From the NCBI GenBank assembly GCA_037953745.1, contig JBAKBP010001604.1, positions 62,001 through 126,000 of the forward strand: a stretch of DNA of 64,000 nt. Direction: 5' to 3'. Position 1 is the stretch's first letter. Each line of letters begins with the position of its first letter. The notes under the pieces are model-generated. The model was not told where the DNA came from and searched no databases. It worked only from the letters and a program-made list of their open reading frames with translations. Shown here piece by piece: positions 9,738 through 20,292 of this stretch. Both the position numbers and the translations under genes were made by a program. This DNA is from Lithodes maja (taxonomy: Eukaryota; Arthropoda; Malacostraca; Decapoda; Lithodidae).

Positions 9738-12700
9738 CTATCCTGGATCATCAACCCTTGATAGACAATCTGCTATCACGTTCTCACTCCCGGCAATATG
9801 CTGAATGTTGAGATTATACTCTTGGAGCATTAGGGACCACCTGGTCAACCGCATATTCCGATTGTGAAACTGATTTAGGAATTTCAAGGGATGATGGTCC
9901 GTATAAATCGTCACTACCGGGCCGTAGGCTGGAACATAAACTTCGAAATGTTTGAGCGACAAAACGATAGCAAGAAGCTCCTTCTCTATAGTCGAGTAAT
10001 TCCTTTGTGCCGAATTAAACTTGCGAGAAAAGAAGCTCACTGGGTGTTCCAAGCCCTCGGAATCAGTCTGCAGTAACACTGCCCCGGCACCCACACCGCT
10101 GGCATCAGTCGCCAGCTGAAAACTCCTGGAGAAGTCTGGGGCTCTCAAAATCGGATGTGTACACAGCAGGTGCTTGACTAGGTCGAAAGCCCTCTGACAC
10201 TCCGCAGCCCAACAGAACTTCACTGACTTCGACAGTAGATCAGTTAACGGTGCTAAGACAGTAGAGTATCCCCGGATGAAGCGCCTATAATAGCCTATCA
10301 TACCTAGGAACCGCATGACCTGGCGCTTAGTGGTGGGCCTGGGAAACATATTGATAGCCTGTATCTTGCTCAGGGGGGGGCACACCCGGCCTAACCCGAC
10401 CACGAAGCCAAGATACTGCACAGTAGCCTTTACAAACTCGCACTTCCTCAGGTTCACCACCAGCCCAGCATCGTGCAACTTCCCAAACAGGGTCTCTAAG
10501 TGCCTTAGGTGATTTTCAAAATCGTCATCATACACTATCACGTCATCAAGGTAGACCGTGCAGTTAGGGATTTCGTCACAAATATCGTTCATCAGGTTCT
10601 GAAACGTGGCAGGTGCGTTCTTAAGCCCATAAGGCATTACGTTACATTGGTAGGTCTTGCCATCTACCACAAAACCACAAACTTGCTTAGCTCGGTCCGA
10701 CAGGGGTACTTGCCAGTAGCCTTTTACAAGATCAATTTTAGTAAGGTACTTTGCATTCCCTATCTTGTCCACGCTGTCGTCAACTCGAGGCAAAGGGTAA
10801 GGGTTGGTAGTGGTCAAGCCATTTAGCCTACGAAAATCTATGCAGAACCGCATCTTGCCGTCAGGTTTAGGCTGCAACGTGACGGGTGATGTCCACTTCA
10901 CATAACCTTCAGTGATCATCCCTCTCTCAACCATGTACTTTAACTCCTCCCGTAAAGCTGGCAACTTTACCGGGGGCACACGGTAGGGCACTGACTTGAA
11001 GGGCACATTATCACCGACGTCCACGTCGTGCGTTACCTGAGTAGTGAGACCTGGGTGTTCGGCGAAAACAGAGGGGTATGACCTGAACAGGCCTAGGACA
11101 GCAGCACCCTGGTGCTCAGGCAGGTGACTTACAGCTTGCCTAGCCTCTTGTTCAGTATTCCCCGCCCACTGTTCCGCGGAAATGACACAGTCCCAGCTAT
11201 CCTCCTCAGCAGCATGACTGTCCCCACCTCCTTCTCCACCCTGGCCGCTGCAGGCCAGCACAGGGACAGTGAGAGGCTCTGAGGGGCGTCTCACATACTC
11301 TTTCATGAGGTTAACATGACATAACTGATGTTTTTTTCTACGGTCAGGTGTTGCAACGAGATAATCAAGGTCGGACAGTTTCTTAGCCACCACATACGGC
11401 CCAATAAACTTGGCAGAAAGGGGGTGTCCAGGCAAAGGTAAAAGCAACATTACCTCCTGACCCACCGAAAACTCCCGAAGCTTCACCTTGGCGTCATACT
11501 GGTGCTTCATGACCGCCTGTGCATTAACCAAGTTATTACCTGCCGCTGCCATGCAACCTATAAGTCTCTCCCGGCTCTCAAGGATATATTTAAGTACAGA
11601 CCCCGGCTTCTCTTCGCCCTCCCAGATCTCTCTCACCATACTTAAAGGTCCTCTCACATTATGGCCAAAGACTAGTTGATTTGGACTGAACCCCAGGCTC
11701 TCTCCTGGGACTTCACGTGCAGCGAACAGAACATACGGCAGACCCAAATCCCAATCAGTGTCATGTTCTGCACAGTAACAGCGTAGCATACTCTTCAGGG
11801 TCGAGTGCCACCGCTCCAAGACTCCCTGACTCTCGGGATGGTAGGCTGACGACACTACAGAACATATACCGTGCAACTGAAGGGTTTGCTTGAACAATTT
11901 GGATGTAAAATTGCTCCCCTGGTCTGACTGCACCTCACGTGGAAATCCATAACGGGAACAGAACAATAATAAGTTTTTAACAACTGCCTTTGCCGAGCCG
12001 TTTCTCATGGGGTATGCGTCCGGGTATCTCGTAGCCACATCCATGATTGTCAACAGGAATTTATTGCCACTACTAGTAGGCGGGAAAGGGCCAACCAAAT
12101 CTACTACAACTTTGCTGAACGGAGGCCCGGTGACAGGTATGGGAAACAAAGGTGCCTTCGGGATGGTCTGGTTAGGCTTCCCCGTTGTCTGGCAGGTCGC
12201 ACACCCAGCCACCCATGCACAGACATCAGCCTTGACCCCAGGCCACCAGAAAAACCTGCCCAATGCCGCCAATGTTTTTGTTACCCCCAAATGACCCGCC
12301 ACCGGCACATCATGCGCCAGACACAATAAGGACTCTCTATACTTATTTGGAACAACCACCTGGTCTACTACCCTCGCACCGCCCTCCCACTTCGATTTGG
12401 GGTCTAGAAATCTGCGGTACAATATCCTGTTGAGCCTAAAGAAATCTCCCGGCTTCGCATCCCCATCTTCCTCCAACTCTATGGCACCATTGCTATAACG
12501 AGCTAGACTAGCGTCTTGCAGCTGCTGCTCACTAATGTCCCTGGGCGTCAATGCATCAAGATGGTTTTGTAATAAGACATTACCCCGGCTAGTAGGCTCT
12601 ACTGCCTTAGTGGCTCTCGCTACAGCTCTTGCCTCACGCGAAGTCTTACCCAACTCTGCCTTGTTACACACCGTATCTGGGCCAGAGTCAACTCCCGTGT

Positions 12701-14843
12701 TTATTATAGGTCCAAGTACCGAATCACCGAGAAGTGCAGCAGAATCAATGTCCCTTTTCCTGCCCTTAGCAACCTTCTCCTGATCCTTCCTCCACTGTCC
12801 CCGAGGTTGAGTGCTAGGCTGTGCAGGAGCCGCAGAGCGAGATCGGGTTACCACACAGGCCATCTCATCCTGTTGGCACCTCCCAACCCATTCCCGATTC
12901 TCACCATCCACGTCGGCCGCCCTCTCGGCAACGACTAAGGGTGGAGTCCCGGAAGTGGGCACCGCAAAGTCGTTGCCGAGAAGAAGGTCGACGCCCTCAA
13001 CTGGCAAACACTCAACGATCCCTACATCCAGCTCCCTGCACACCTCTCCCACTCTCAACTCCAACCTCACAAGTGGGTATGACCTCGTAGCATTTATACC
13101 CTGCACCACAACAACTCTGGCCGCATTTATCGGTTTCCCTGTGAAGTTCCTCAACAAAGTTTGCGAAGCCCCCGTATCCCTCAGCAAGTCAACCCTCCGT
13201 AGTTCACTCCCCCAGCTCACAAACCCGTGTCCCCGATGGTCACAGAAAGTGTCCCGGACAGGTGTCGAGCCTTCCGTACGCTTCTTTACCGCGTGTGCCT
13301 CAGCTGCTGACAACCTACCCCGGGCAGTTGCTGCAGCCTTCAGAGACACACCGATACTGTGAACCAATGACACCGGCTTAGCGGGAGTGTTACTAGGGCA
13401 CTCACGTGAATAATGGCCTAGCTTCTGACATTTGTAACATTTCACATCCCCAATGGGCTTCTTCCCTTGTGCGGGCGAAGAAGGGGCCTGACCTTTAGTA
13501 AACGGGAGAGGCTTGTGTTTGTAGGTGTTATTAGGTGCAATGCATTTAGTGTGGTTATGTGTGTCATAAGATGTGTTATTATCGAAAACTCTGGTGGGTG
13601 GGGTATAGCGCCCCTTCTGCCCTGACTCAGCCCTCTGAGCGGCACCGCAACCACGAATCAATGATAATCTGAGGTCTGCCATCTTGGCAGCCTCCTCTAC
13701 TGTCTTGGGACATTTTTCCTTAATGTTCAGCGTTAGATCGGTTCCAGTGCATTTGTAAAACTGTTCCAGATAGAAAAGTTGCTTAATTTCCTCAGCCGAC
13801 TCTGCGTGCTCGGACCGAAACCAGTTATTACCTGCATCTGTTAAGTCCCGTGCGTGCTCCATAAAACTGACGTCGCTCTTCTTATTCACGCCACGGAACT
13901 TCAATCTATAAGTTTCGGGTTGCAGTTCGTAGGCCCGGAGCACAGCCTCCTTCACCAGTCCATACACTACACTCTCGTCCAGTGACAGTGCATCGTAGGC
14001 TTTCAACCCCTTACCCACTAGACGTGATGAAACTAATGCTGCCCATTTAACCTCCGGCCAGTCATACTCACGACACTTCTTTTCGAAACGAGCAAAAAAC
14101 TCAGTCACTGCTGTCTCATCAAATGCGGGTACCAACTTAATTAAATGCGAAAGTGAGTCTGTAACCCGGTGCCCACCACCGAGACGACGCCCCGCGGTCT
14201 CTACTCTAGACTTCTCGACATCCATTTCAGCCTGGTACCTGGTTGCATCCTGATTGGCTTGGATTCTAGCAACCTCTATGCGTTCTATACTAGCCTGTTG
14301 TATCTGTATCTGAGTCTCCTGCAGCTTAAACTTAGCTAGTTCTAGCTGAAATAACATCTCAGGAGACAGGCCTGGGGGGGGAGAGCACAAAATGGGGGAT
14401 CCACACCGAGACGTGTTTACGGGTAAGCCAGCTTGCCCTTGAGAACCCTCCTGCTGCATCGTGCTAAGACTCGCTGGCTGAGGGCCCAGCTCAGGGGTAG
14501 AGTGGAATGGAGGCTTGGAGGGAACCCCCCAAGACCCCACTCCACCCACCGCCCCATCGCCATCACCCAACAAACATGCCACCAAATTCTTCTTGGGCCA
14601 ACTGTCAGGACAGTCCCGCCCCAAAACCGTGGCTAAACAGCGAAGACCGTAACAATCAATAGCCTGCAGGCGCTGTTCGGTCAAAGGTGTCTGCAAAAAT
14701 GCCCGGGCATCCCTCTCTCCACTTATAATACTCCCCTCCCTAAACATCTGTTGTACTTGCTGGTTACTAGGCTGTACCGTGTTATCCTCCCCCGTAAATG
14801 ATGAGTCATTAGACATAGTGCTGGTTATACAATTGCTGTTCAT
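9738..14843 (-). CDS. gag-pol: gag-pol polyprotein of element A (intact, single frame)
   Basis: 1701 codons from an ATG at 14841-14843. An in-frame ATG nine codons on aligns better with the starts in other families and may be the true start. Order: gag with a coiled coil, a SCAN-like region near residues 270-430 and a CCHC knuckle (469-482). Then protease with DTGA at 556-559. Then integrase with HHCC zinc site (844, 851, 881, 884) and DD35E catalytic residues D915, D974 and E1010, followed by a GPY/F-type tail. Then RT with YLDD at 1431-1434, and RNase H starting at D1580 and ending at the VIADCLSR motif. It makes virus-like particle protein and the enzymes that copy and insert the element. 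No gag-pol frameshift or stop is present, so gag and pol would be made as one chain. The integrase-before-RT order is the odd feature. Confidence 0.95.
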   Translation of the reverse strand: MNSNCITSTMSNDSSFTGEDNTVQPSNQQVQQMFREGSIISGERDARAFLQTPLTEQRLQAIDCYGLRCLATVLGRDCPDSWPKKNLVACLLGDGDGAVGGVGSWGVPSKPPFHSTPELGPQPASLSTMQQEGSQGQAGLPVNTSRCGSPILCSPPPGLSPEMLFQLELAKFKLQETQIQIQQASIERIEVARIQANQDATRYQAEMDVEKSRVETAGRRLGGGHRVTDSLSHLIKLVPAFDETAVTEFFARFEKKCREYDWPEVKWAALVSSRLVGKGLKAYDALSLDESVVYGLVKEAVLRAYELQPETYRLKFRGVNKKSDVSFMEHARDLTDAGNNWFRSEHAESAEEIKQLFYLEQFYKCTGTDLTLNIKEKCPKTVEEAAKMADLRLSLIRGCGAAQRAESGQKGRYTPPTRVFDNNTSYDTHNHTKCIAPNNTYKHKPLPFTKGQAPSSPAQGKKPIGDVKCYKCQKLGHYSRECPSNTPAKPVSLVHSIGVSLKAAATARGRLSAAEAHAVKKRTEGSTPVRDTFCDHRGHGFVSWGSELRRVDLLRDTGASQTLLRNFTGKPINAARVVVVQGINATRSYPLVRLELRVGEVCRELDVGIVECLPVEGVDLLLGNDFAVPTSGTPPLVVAERAADVDGENREWVGRCQQDEMACVVTRSRSAAPAQPSTQPRGQWRKDQEKVAKGRKRDIDSAALLGDSVLGPIINTGVDSGPDTVCNKAELGKTSREARAVARATKAVEPTSRGNVLLQNHLDALTPRDISEQQLQDASLARYSNGAIELEEDGDAKPGDFFRLNRILYRRFLDPKSKWEGGARVVDQVVVPNKYRESLLCLAHDVPVAGHLGVTKTLAALGRFFWWPGVKADVCAWVAGCATCQTTGKPNQTIPKAPLFPIPVTGPPFSKVVVDLVGPFPPTSSGNKFLLTIMDVATRYPDAYPMRNGSAKAVVKNLLLFCSRYGFPREVQSDQGSNFTSKLFKQTLQLHGICSVVSSAYHPESQGVLERWHSTLKSMLRCYCAEHDTDWDLGLPYVLFAAREVPGESLGFSPNQLVFGHNVRGPLSMVREIWEGEEKPGSVLKYILESRERLIGCMAAAGNNLVNAQAVMKHQYDAKVKLREFSVGQEVMLLLPLPGHPLSAKFIGPYVVAKKLSDLDYLVATPDRRKKHQLCHVNLMKEYVRRPSEPLTVPVLACSGQGGEGGGDSHAAEEDSWDCVISAEQWAGNTEQEARQAVSHLPEHQGAAVLGLFRSYPSVFAEHPGLTTQVTHDVDVGDNVPFKSVPYRVPPVKLPALREELKYMVERGMITEGYVKWTSPVTLQPKPDGKMRFCIDFRRLNGLTTTNPYPLPRVDDSVDKIGNAKYLTKIDLVKGYWQVPLSDRAKQVCGFVVDGKTYQCNVMPYGLKNAPATFQNLMNDICDEIPNCTVYLDDVIVYDDDFENHLRHLETLFGKLHDAGLVVNLRKCEFVKATVQYLGFVVGLGRVCPPLSKIQAINMFPRPTTKRQVMRFLGMIGYYRRFIRGYSTVLAPLTDLLSKSVKFCWAAECQRAFDLVKHLLCTHPILRAPDFSRSFQLATDASGVGAGAVLLQTDSEGLEHPVSFFSRKFNSAQRNYSTIEKELLAIVLSLKHFEVYVPAYGPVVTIYTDHHPLKFLNQFHNRNMRLTRWSLMLQEYNLNIQHIAGSENVIADCLSRVDDPG

Positions 14844-15066
14844 AAAAAAAAAAAAGTGCTTATTACTAATTGCAGTCTCGACTCACAAAATGATAAAGAT
14901 GCTTGAATGACTCTACTCTAGACACCCCCAACGAAACAATCTGCAAGTCCACCAATACAATAATGACACAATAAAAATTCCTCCAATATGCAAGAAAATT
15001 CTAGCCAGCTCTACTAGGTAGCATAGAATAGTTCTCCAAAAAACATGTGATAGGATACTACTGAAT
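14844..15066 (-). other. Element A 5' leader
   Basis: Non-coding sequence between the primer site and the gag ATG, with an A-run just before the start codon. Confidence 0.6.
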
Positions 15067-15086
15067 CTTGTGCAAAGTCGCCATTT
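15067..15086 (-). other. Element A primer-binding site
   Basis: On the minus strand the LTR end GTAACA is followed by AAATGGCGACTTTGC. TGGCGAC would pair with a tRNA 3' end of the form GTCGCCA; tRNA-Arg is one candidate. Other families here have TGGCGACCTTG at the same place. Confidence 0.55.
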
Positions 15087-16876
15087 TGTTACGGCTGGAT
15101 CGGCAATACATATTCGGGATTCTTGATCGTAGGACAGAAATGGCTTATGTGACAACGACACGCTCGATTCCAGTCCCAAATACTATATGCTCCAGACAAC
15201 AAAAGCACCAACGCCCTACAGAGTTATCGTCTATGGTAACGAGGTACCTTAACTCGGCGAAAGTGTACAACAGGGGTAGGCTATGAGGCTAAACTCCCTC
15301 AGACATTTATAGGTTACGTTATTACTAAAGAAATGCAATACTCAAGAAACTACGTTAATATTAAGCCTCTAATAATGTAGAATAGAAGCAGGCTAAAGGT
15401 ATGACAGTGAAATGCTAAATGACAAATGTACACGCCTACTTGAAAGCGCGTGCACTAGAATAACTGTCCCCTACTAACATGCACTAGCATGTAGCATACA
15501 AGATGTTCATGATCCAGTAGATACCTAATAATACACATGGAAGGAACATAAACAGTAGTCACTTATTGTAATAATGAATCTATACTTGGAATAACTAAAA
15601 GGTTGCAGGCAACAGTACTGCGCCGGTAGCCTACTACCGCATAGGCTACTTCGCTTCTCTCACTCTGTCTCCCCTCTGAGTCTGTATGCGCCCTACGCAA
15701 CAGAACTCCGGACACAGCAGCAAAACGACAGTGCAGTTAATTGATACATGAAAGTATTAATAGTGTTGTCTTGTGTGTGAGTAATGTGTATTGTAAAGTG
15801 TTACATACATAAACTTAAAGAGAGCTGCAATGCTTAGTAAAATAAAGATATATCCCACTCATCATCCCCATGTGTTCTAGCTAGCAGGCCAAGTCACAGG
15901 AACAACGAGTCCCAGCACCGAAAGCGAGAACCCAGGAAAAGACTGCAGAGAACACAAGGACAGATAAATTACGTTACTCTACTATACCGGCACTACGAGC
16001 GAGCTGTAGTCTCTGGTACTACACTCGCTCCTGGCTCGGTAGGCAAATCAAGGCTAAGTCCTCGCCCCTCTACAGACAACTCCTGGGCATGGTCGGGCTC
16101 TTACACATGGCACTAGTCTAGTCACAAATTGGATGATGAGCTGGGCATATAACTCGTGAACATGTAGAACGTTCACCAACTATCCTCATCAAGAAGATCG
16201 CTGTTCACATTAACCCCTTAAATCTAATACATGTAAATATATGCTTGTCCTAAGAGTAATACGAGAGGTGAGTGCTGAAACTCCTTTAGGACCTCAAGGG
16301 AAGGGTATGCATTTAAATAGAGAGAAGAATGAAATGAGAGTAATGTCGTCAGAGAGAAAGAGTGCAACCGTGAGAAATTGGGAGAGAGGGCAAGGGATGT
16401 TAGAATCTCAAAGGTTCTAGGCAACCTGATCATGGAACACACAGCGAGCCTCCATGCAATGTGCAGTACGACAACATGGGCAGCCAGGCAGCATATGCAG
16501 GCGGCAATGTACTACCAACCCTGTCGCACCTAGCTATAAGCGCAGGGCTGCCAACCGGTCCATACGTCTGGCAACCATTGCTACCCTCTCGCTCTGAAGT
16601 CTAACTCACTCTCTCTCTCTGAATTCCTATTATCTCATCTATCAACTTCTCTATTGATACTACATATTAAATGGAAGGTCTCGACATGGCTTAAAACAAA
16701 ACCCACCACTGGTTAGCAAATGACGAGACCTTTGCAGAGATACAAAGAACACAGTTATACGTTGTCACACTCAATATAAGCAGCCAACACGGCACACGGC
16801 CACGCACCGTGTCGGCACACGGCACAGTGGAGTACCAAGGAGTACAATCAGGTTGCGTTGCCACGCACTGGGCGTC

Positions 16877-16879
<3 letters not shown>
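15087..16879 (-). repeat. Element A 5' LTR
   Basis: 1793 bp, the same length as the 3' copy, with about six substitutions between them. Confidence 0.93.
15997..16030 (-). other. Conserved LTR stem-loop (family A form)
   Basis: Identical in sequence to the copy at 8574-8607. Confidence 0.75.
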
Positions 16880-16922
<43 letters not shown>

Positions 16923-16936
16923 GGTATATATATATA
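16880..16936. repeat. (TA)n microsatellite, right target flank of element A
   Basis: About 20 TA units, an ACCGG interruption, then more TA. It begins with the ATAT duplication of element A. Confidence 0.9.
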
Positions 16937-17776
16937 AACATTACTTTCACTTGCGAGACAGAGGAAGACAATAAATTGCCATTCTTAGATGTTCTAGTGG
17001 AAAAACAGAATAGCTCATTTAGTACTTCTATATATAGAAAGCCAACCTTTACAGGACTTACAACAAAATTTAATTCTAGCATTCCCATACAATATAAGAC
17101 AAATCTAATTATTACTTTAGTCACCAGACCCTACCATATATGTTCGTCTTACATGTCCGTCCACCTCGAATTTGAATTCTTACGTAAAACACTGAAACTT
17201 AATGGCTTTCCAATAAATTTCACAAATACCTTGATTGGTAAGCAACTAAATAAATTAAGAACCTCCTCAACTCCGATCCTTACAGCTCAGAAAGCCATTG
17301 TTTATTTCACTATCCCATTTCTAGGCAACAAATCATATTCAATTCGAAATAAAGTCGCTAAATTGATTCATGAACACTACCCGCAAATATCACTGAGAGT
17401 GGTATTCAAATCTCCCCAAACTTCGTCTCACTTCTTTAAAATTAAAGACCGAATCCCCGATTCTCTACAGTCCTCGGTGGTGTACTCCTTTAAATGTAGT
17501 CGATGCAATACGACTTATATTGGTCAGTCCAAGAGACATCTCACCACCAGGATCTCGGAGCATCGGGGTAGGTCATTTAGAACTAACAGACCTCTTTCAA
17601 ATCCTTCCTTTTCTGCCATTCGAAACCACTCTGAATCATCTGATCACCCCATAAAACCCTCCGATTTTTCAATTCTCACCACTGCACCAAACACAGTCAC
17701 ACGACTCCTGTCGGAGTCGTTACATAAACCCAGCCTGGGTGTGCACGACTCTTCCACTCCTCTACTCTGTTTCTAA
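16937..17776 (+). pseudogene. Penelope-like element, 3' part: RT thumb and GIY-YIG endonuclease
   Basis: An open frame of 279 sense codons ending in TAA (17774-17776), with no start codon of its own because the 5' part is missing. Near its start KLPFLDVLVE followed by SIYRKPTFTG is the hallmark of Penelope-like RT just after the catalytic palm. The palm with the active-site Asp residues is absent. The C-terminal third has CSRCNTTYIG then RHLTTRISEH, a GIY-YIG nuclease core with its Cys pair. A Ser-Glu-Ser-Leu segment near the end sits where the family has its catalytic Glu. The family copies itself by target-primed reverse transcription using this nuclease. It is 5'-truncated and lies in a TA microsatellite; the remaining frame is unbroken, so truncation was probably at insertion. 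Confidence 0.9.
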
Positions 17777-18135
17777 TATGTAAAGGTTAGTTCTTATATA
17801 TATGAAAACATTTGTTATTAACTTCGCCCCCCCTCCCTCCTTTTATTGCTCACATAATATTTCTTCGTCTCTCATTTTATTCTTTCACTTTACTAGCTCT
17901 ATATGTATTAGGTTATTATTTTTATAACTATTAATTTTAAGTTTGATTCTAGTTTGTTAAATTTAATTATTAATAAGAATATTTACATTAGAAAATTACT
18001 CTGCCATTCATATAGGCTTTTATTTCATTTCAGTTCAGGTCTGAAGATGGTTAATGCTTAAACCGAAACGTTACCAAAATAAAGATGTTTGTACCAGCGC
18101 TGGTGTTGATTTTTATCATCCGACTCCGCTTCCCG
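17777..18135 (+). mobile_element. Penelope-like element 3' untranslated region
   Basis: An AT-rich tail follows the stop codon, then the ribozyme-like motif at 18035-18075, and the sequence runs into a second TA microsatellite at about 18155. The exact 3' end is uncertain. Confidence 0.55.
18035..18075 (+). ncRNA. Hammerhead-ribozyme-like motif of the Penelope-like element
   Basis: CTGAAGA (fits CUGANGA) is followed by a small stem GGTT/AACC with an eight-base loop, then GAAAC and GTTACC. The preceding GGT could pair with the final ACC as helix I. Helix III would be only the palindrome AACGTT, so it could form only between two molecules or repeats. Minimal hammerheads have been described in Penelope-like elements. 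Cleavage is not shown. Confidence 0.45.
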
Positions 18136-18154
18136 CAACAAGAGAGTATTGCTT

Positions 18155-18192
18155 CTATATATATATATACAGTATATATATACTGTATATAT
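18155..18192. repeat. TA microsatellite, left target flank of element B
   Basis: TA units with CAGTATATATACTG symmetry. It ends ATAT (18189-18192), duplicated at 27495-27498. Confidence 0.85.
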
Positions 18193-20011
18193 TGTTACGG
18201 CTGGATCGGCAATACATATTCGGGATTCTTGATCATAGGACAGAAATGGCTTATGTGACAACGACACGCTCGATTCCAGTCCCAAATACTATATGCTCCA
18301 GACAACAAAAGCACCAACGCCCTACAGAGTTATCGTCTATGGTAACGAGGTACCTTAACTCGGCGAAAGTGTACAACAGGGGTAGGCTATGAGGCTAAAC
18401 TCCCTCAGACATTTATAGGTTACGTTATTACTAAAGAAATGCAATACTCAAGAAACTACGTTAATATTAAGCCTCTAATAATGTAGAATAGAAGCAGGCT
18501 AAAGGTATGAGAGTGAAATGCTAAATGACAAATGTACACGCCTACTTGAAAGCGCGTGCACTAGAATAACTGTCCCCTACTAACATGCACTAGCATGTAG
18601 CATACAAGATGTTCATGATCCAGTAGATACCTAATAATACACATGGAAGGAACATAAATAGTAGTCACTTATTATAATAATGAATCTATACTTGGAATAA
18701 CTAAAAGGTTGCAGGCAACAGTACTGCGCCGGTAGCCTACTACCGCATAGGCTACTTCGCTTCTCTCACTCTGTCTCCCCTCTGAGTCCGTATGCGCCCT
18801 ACGCAACAGAACTCCGGACACAGCAGCAAAACGACAGTGCAGTTAATTGATACATGAAAGTATTAATAGTGTTGTCTTGTGTGTGAGTAATGTGTATTGT
18901 AAAGTGTTACATACATAAACTTAAAGAGAGCTGCAATGCATAGTAAAATAAAGATATAACCCACTCATCATCCCCATGTGTTCTAGCTAGCAGGCCAAGT
19001 CACAGGAACAACGAGTCCCAGCACCGAAAGCGAGAACCCAGGAAAAGACTGCAGAGAACACAAGGACAGATAAATTACGTTACTCTACTATACCGGCACT
19101 ACGAGCGAGCTGTAGTCTCTGGTACTACACTCGCTCCTGGCTCGGTAGGCAAATCAAGGCTAAGTCCTCGCCCCTCTACAGACAACTCCTGGGCATGGTT
19201 GGGCTCTTACACATGGCACTAGTCTAGTCACAAATTGGATGATGAGCTGGGCATATAACTCGTGAACATGTAGAACGTTCACCAACTATCCTCATCAAGA
19301 AGATCGCTGTTCACATTAACCCCTTAAATCTAATACATGTAAATATATGCTTGTCCTAAGAGTAATACGAGAGGTGAGTGCTGAAACTCCTTTAGGACCT
19401 CAAGGGAAGGTTATGCATTTAAATAGAGAGAAGAATGAAATGAGAGTAATGTCGTCAGAGAGAAAGAGTGCAACCGTGAGAAGGTGGGAGAGAGGGCAAG
19501 GGATGTTAGAATCTCAAAGGTTCTAGGCAACCTGATCATGGAACACACAGCGAGCCTCCAGGCAATGTGCAGTACGAGAACATGGGCAGCCCAGGCAGCA
19601 TAGGCAGGCGGCAATGGACTACCAACCCTGTCGCGCCCAGCTATAAGCGCAAGGCTGCCAACCGGTCCATACGTCTGGCAACCACCCCCCCGGCAGCGTG
19701 GCGCATTGCTACCCTCTCGCTCTGAAGCCCAACTCACTCTCTCTCTCTGAACTCCCATTGTCTTATCTATCAACTTCTCTATTGATACTACATATTAAAT
19801 GGAAGGTCTCGACATGGCTTAAAACAAAACCCACCACTGGTTAGCACATGACGAGACCTTTGCAGAGATACAAAGAACATAGTTATACGTTGTCACACTC
19901 AATATAGGCAGCCAGCACGGTACAGCGGTACAGAGGTACCGCACAGTGGCGGTACAGTGGAGTACCAAGGAGTACAATCAGGTTGCGTTGCCACGCACTG
20001 GGTGCGTCACA
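18193..20011 (-). repeat. Element B 3' LTR
   Basis: 1819 bp, ending beside the C-run that is the complement of the polypurine tract (20012-20028). Confidence 0.93.
19103..19136 (-). other. Conserved LTR stem-loop (family A form)
   Basis: Arms GAGCGAG/CTCGCTC and TGTAGT/ACTACA, loop ACCAGAG on the minus strand. Confidence 0.75.
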
Positions 20012-20292
20012 GCCCCCCCAAGATTTTAGATAATCGACCTTAGAAGCATTATCAAAATCTGACAGGCAACCAACCGACCTGCTACCCTTAGCTGCCACTA
20101 ATTGCAAAAGGTGCACAACAACTGAAGTGTGAATTATACATAAAACACAATATCGCATGCATCATGCTACAACAATAAAGACTTACAAAACTAAAAAAAA
20201 AAATTCTCGTTTATTTTATTGTTTTATAATCTTTTTGGACGGCGTTATGATAGCCTAATTTTACTCCTGCTCAACCCACACACCGTGCACGA

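Larger units (their letters stand above)
7664..16879 (-). mobile_element. Element A: complete Gmr1-like Ty3/gypsy LTR retrotransposon
   Basis: A 9216-bp element on the minus strand. Two 1793-bp LTRs (TGTGAC...GTAACA in element orientation) differ by only about six bases by eye, so insertion was recent. There is a 4-bp ATAT duplication, a polypurine tract beside the 3' LTR, a primer site beside the 5' LTR and one open gag-pol frame of 1701 codons. All catalytic motifs of protease, integrase, RT and RNase H are present. No envelope gene is seen. The integrase precedes the RT, the order that defines the Gmr1-like lineage. It is the best candidate in the window for an autonomous copy. Confidence 0.93.

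Noticed and set aside
12811..13362. Long plus-strand ORF opposite the element A gag-pol
   Set aside because: Antisense shadow of the GC-rich protease-linker coding region.
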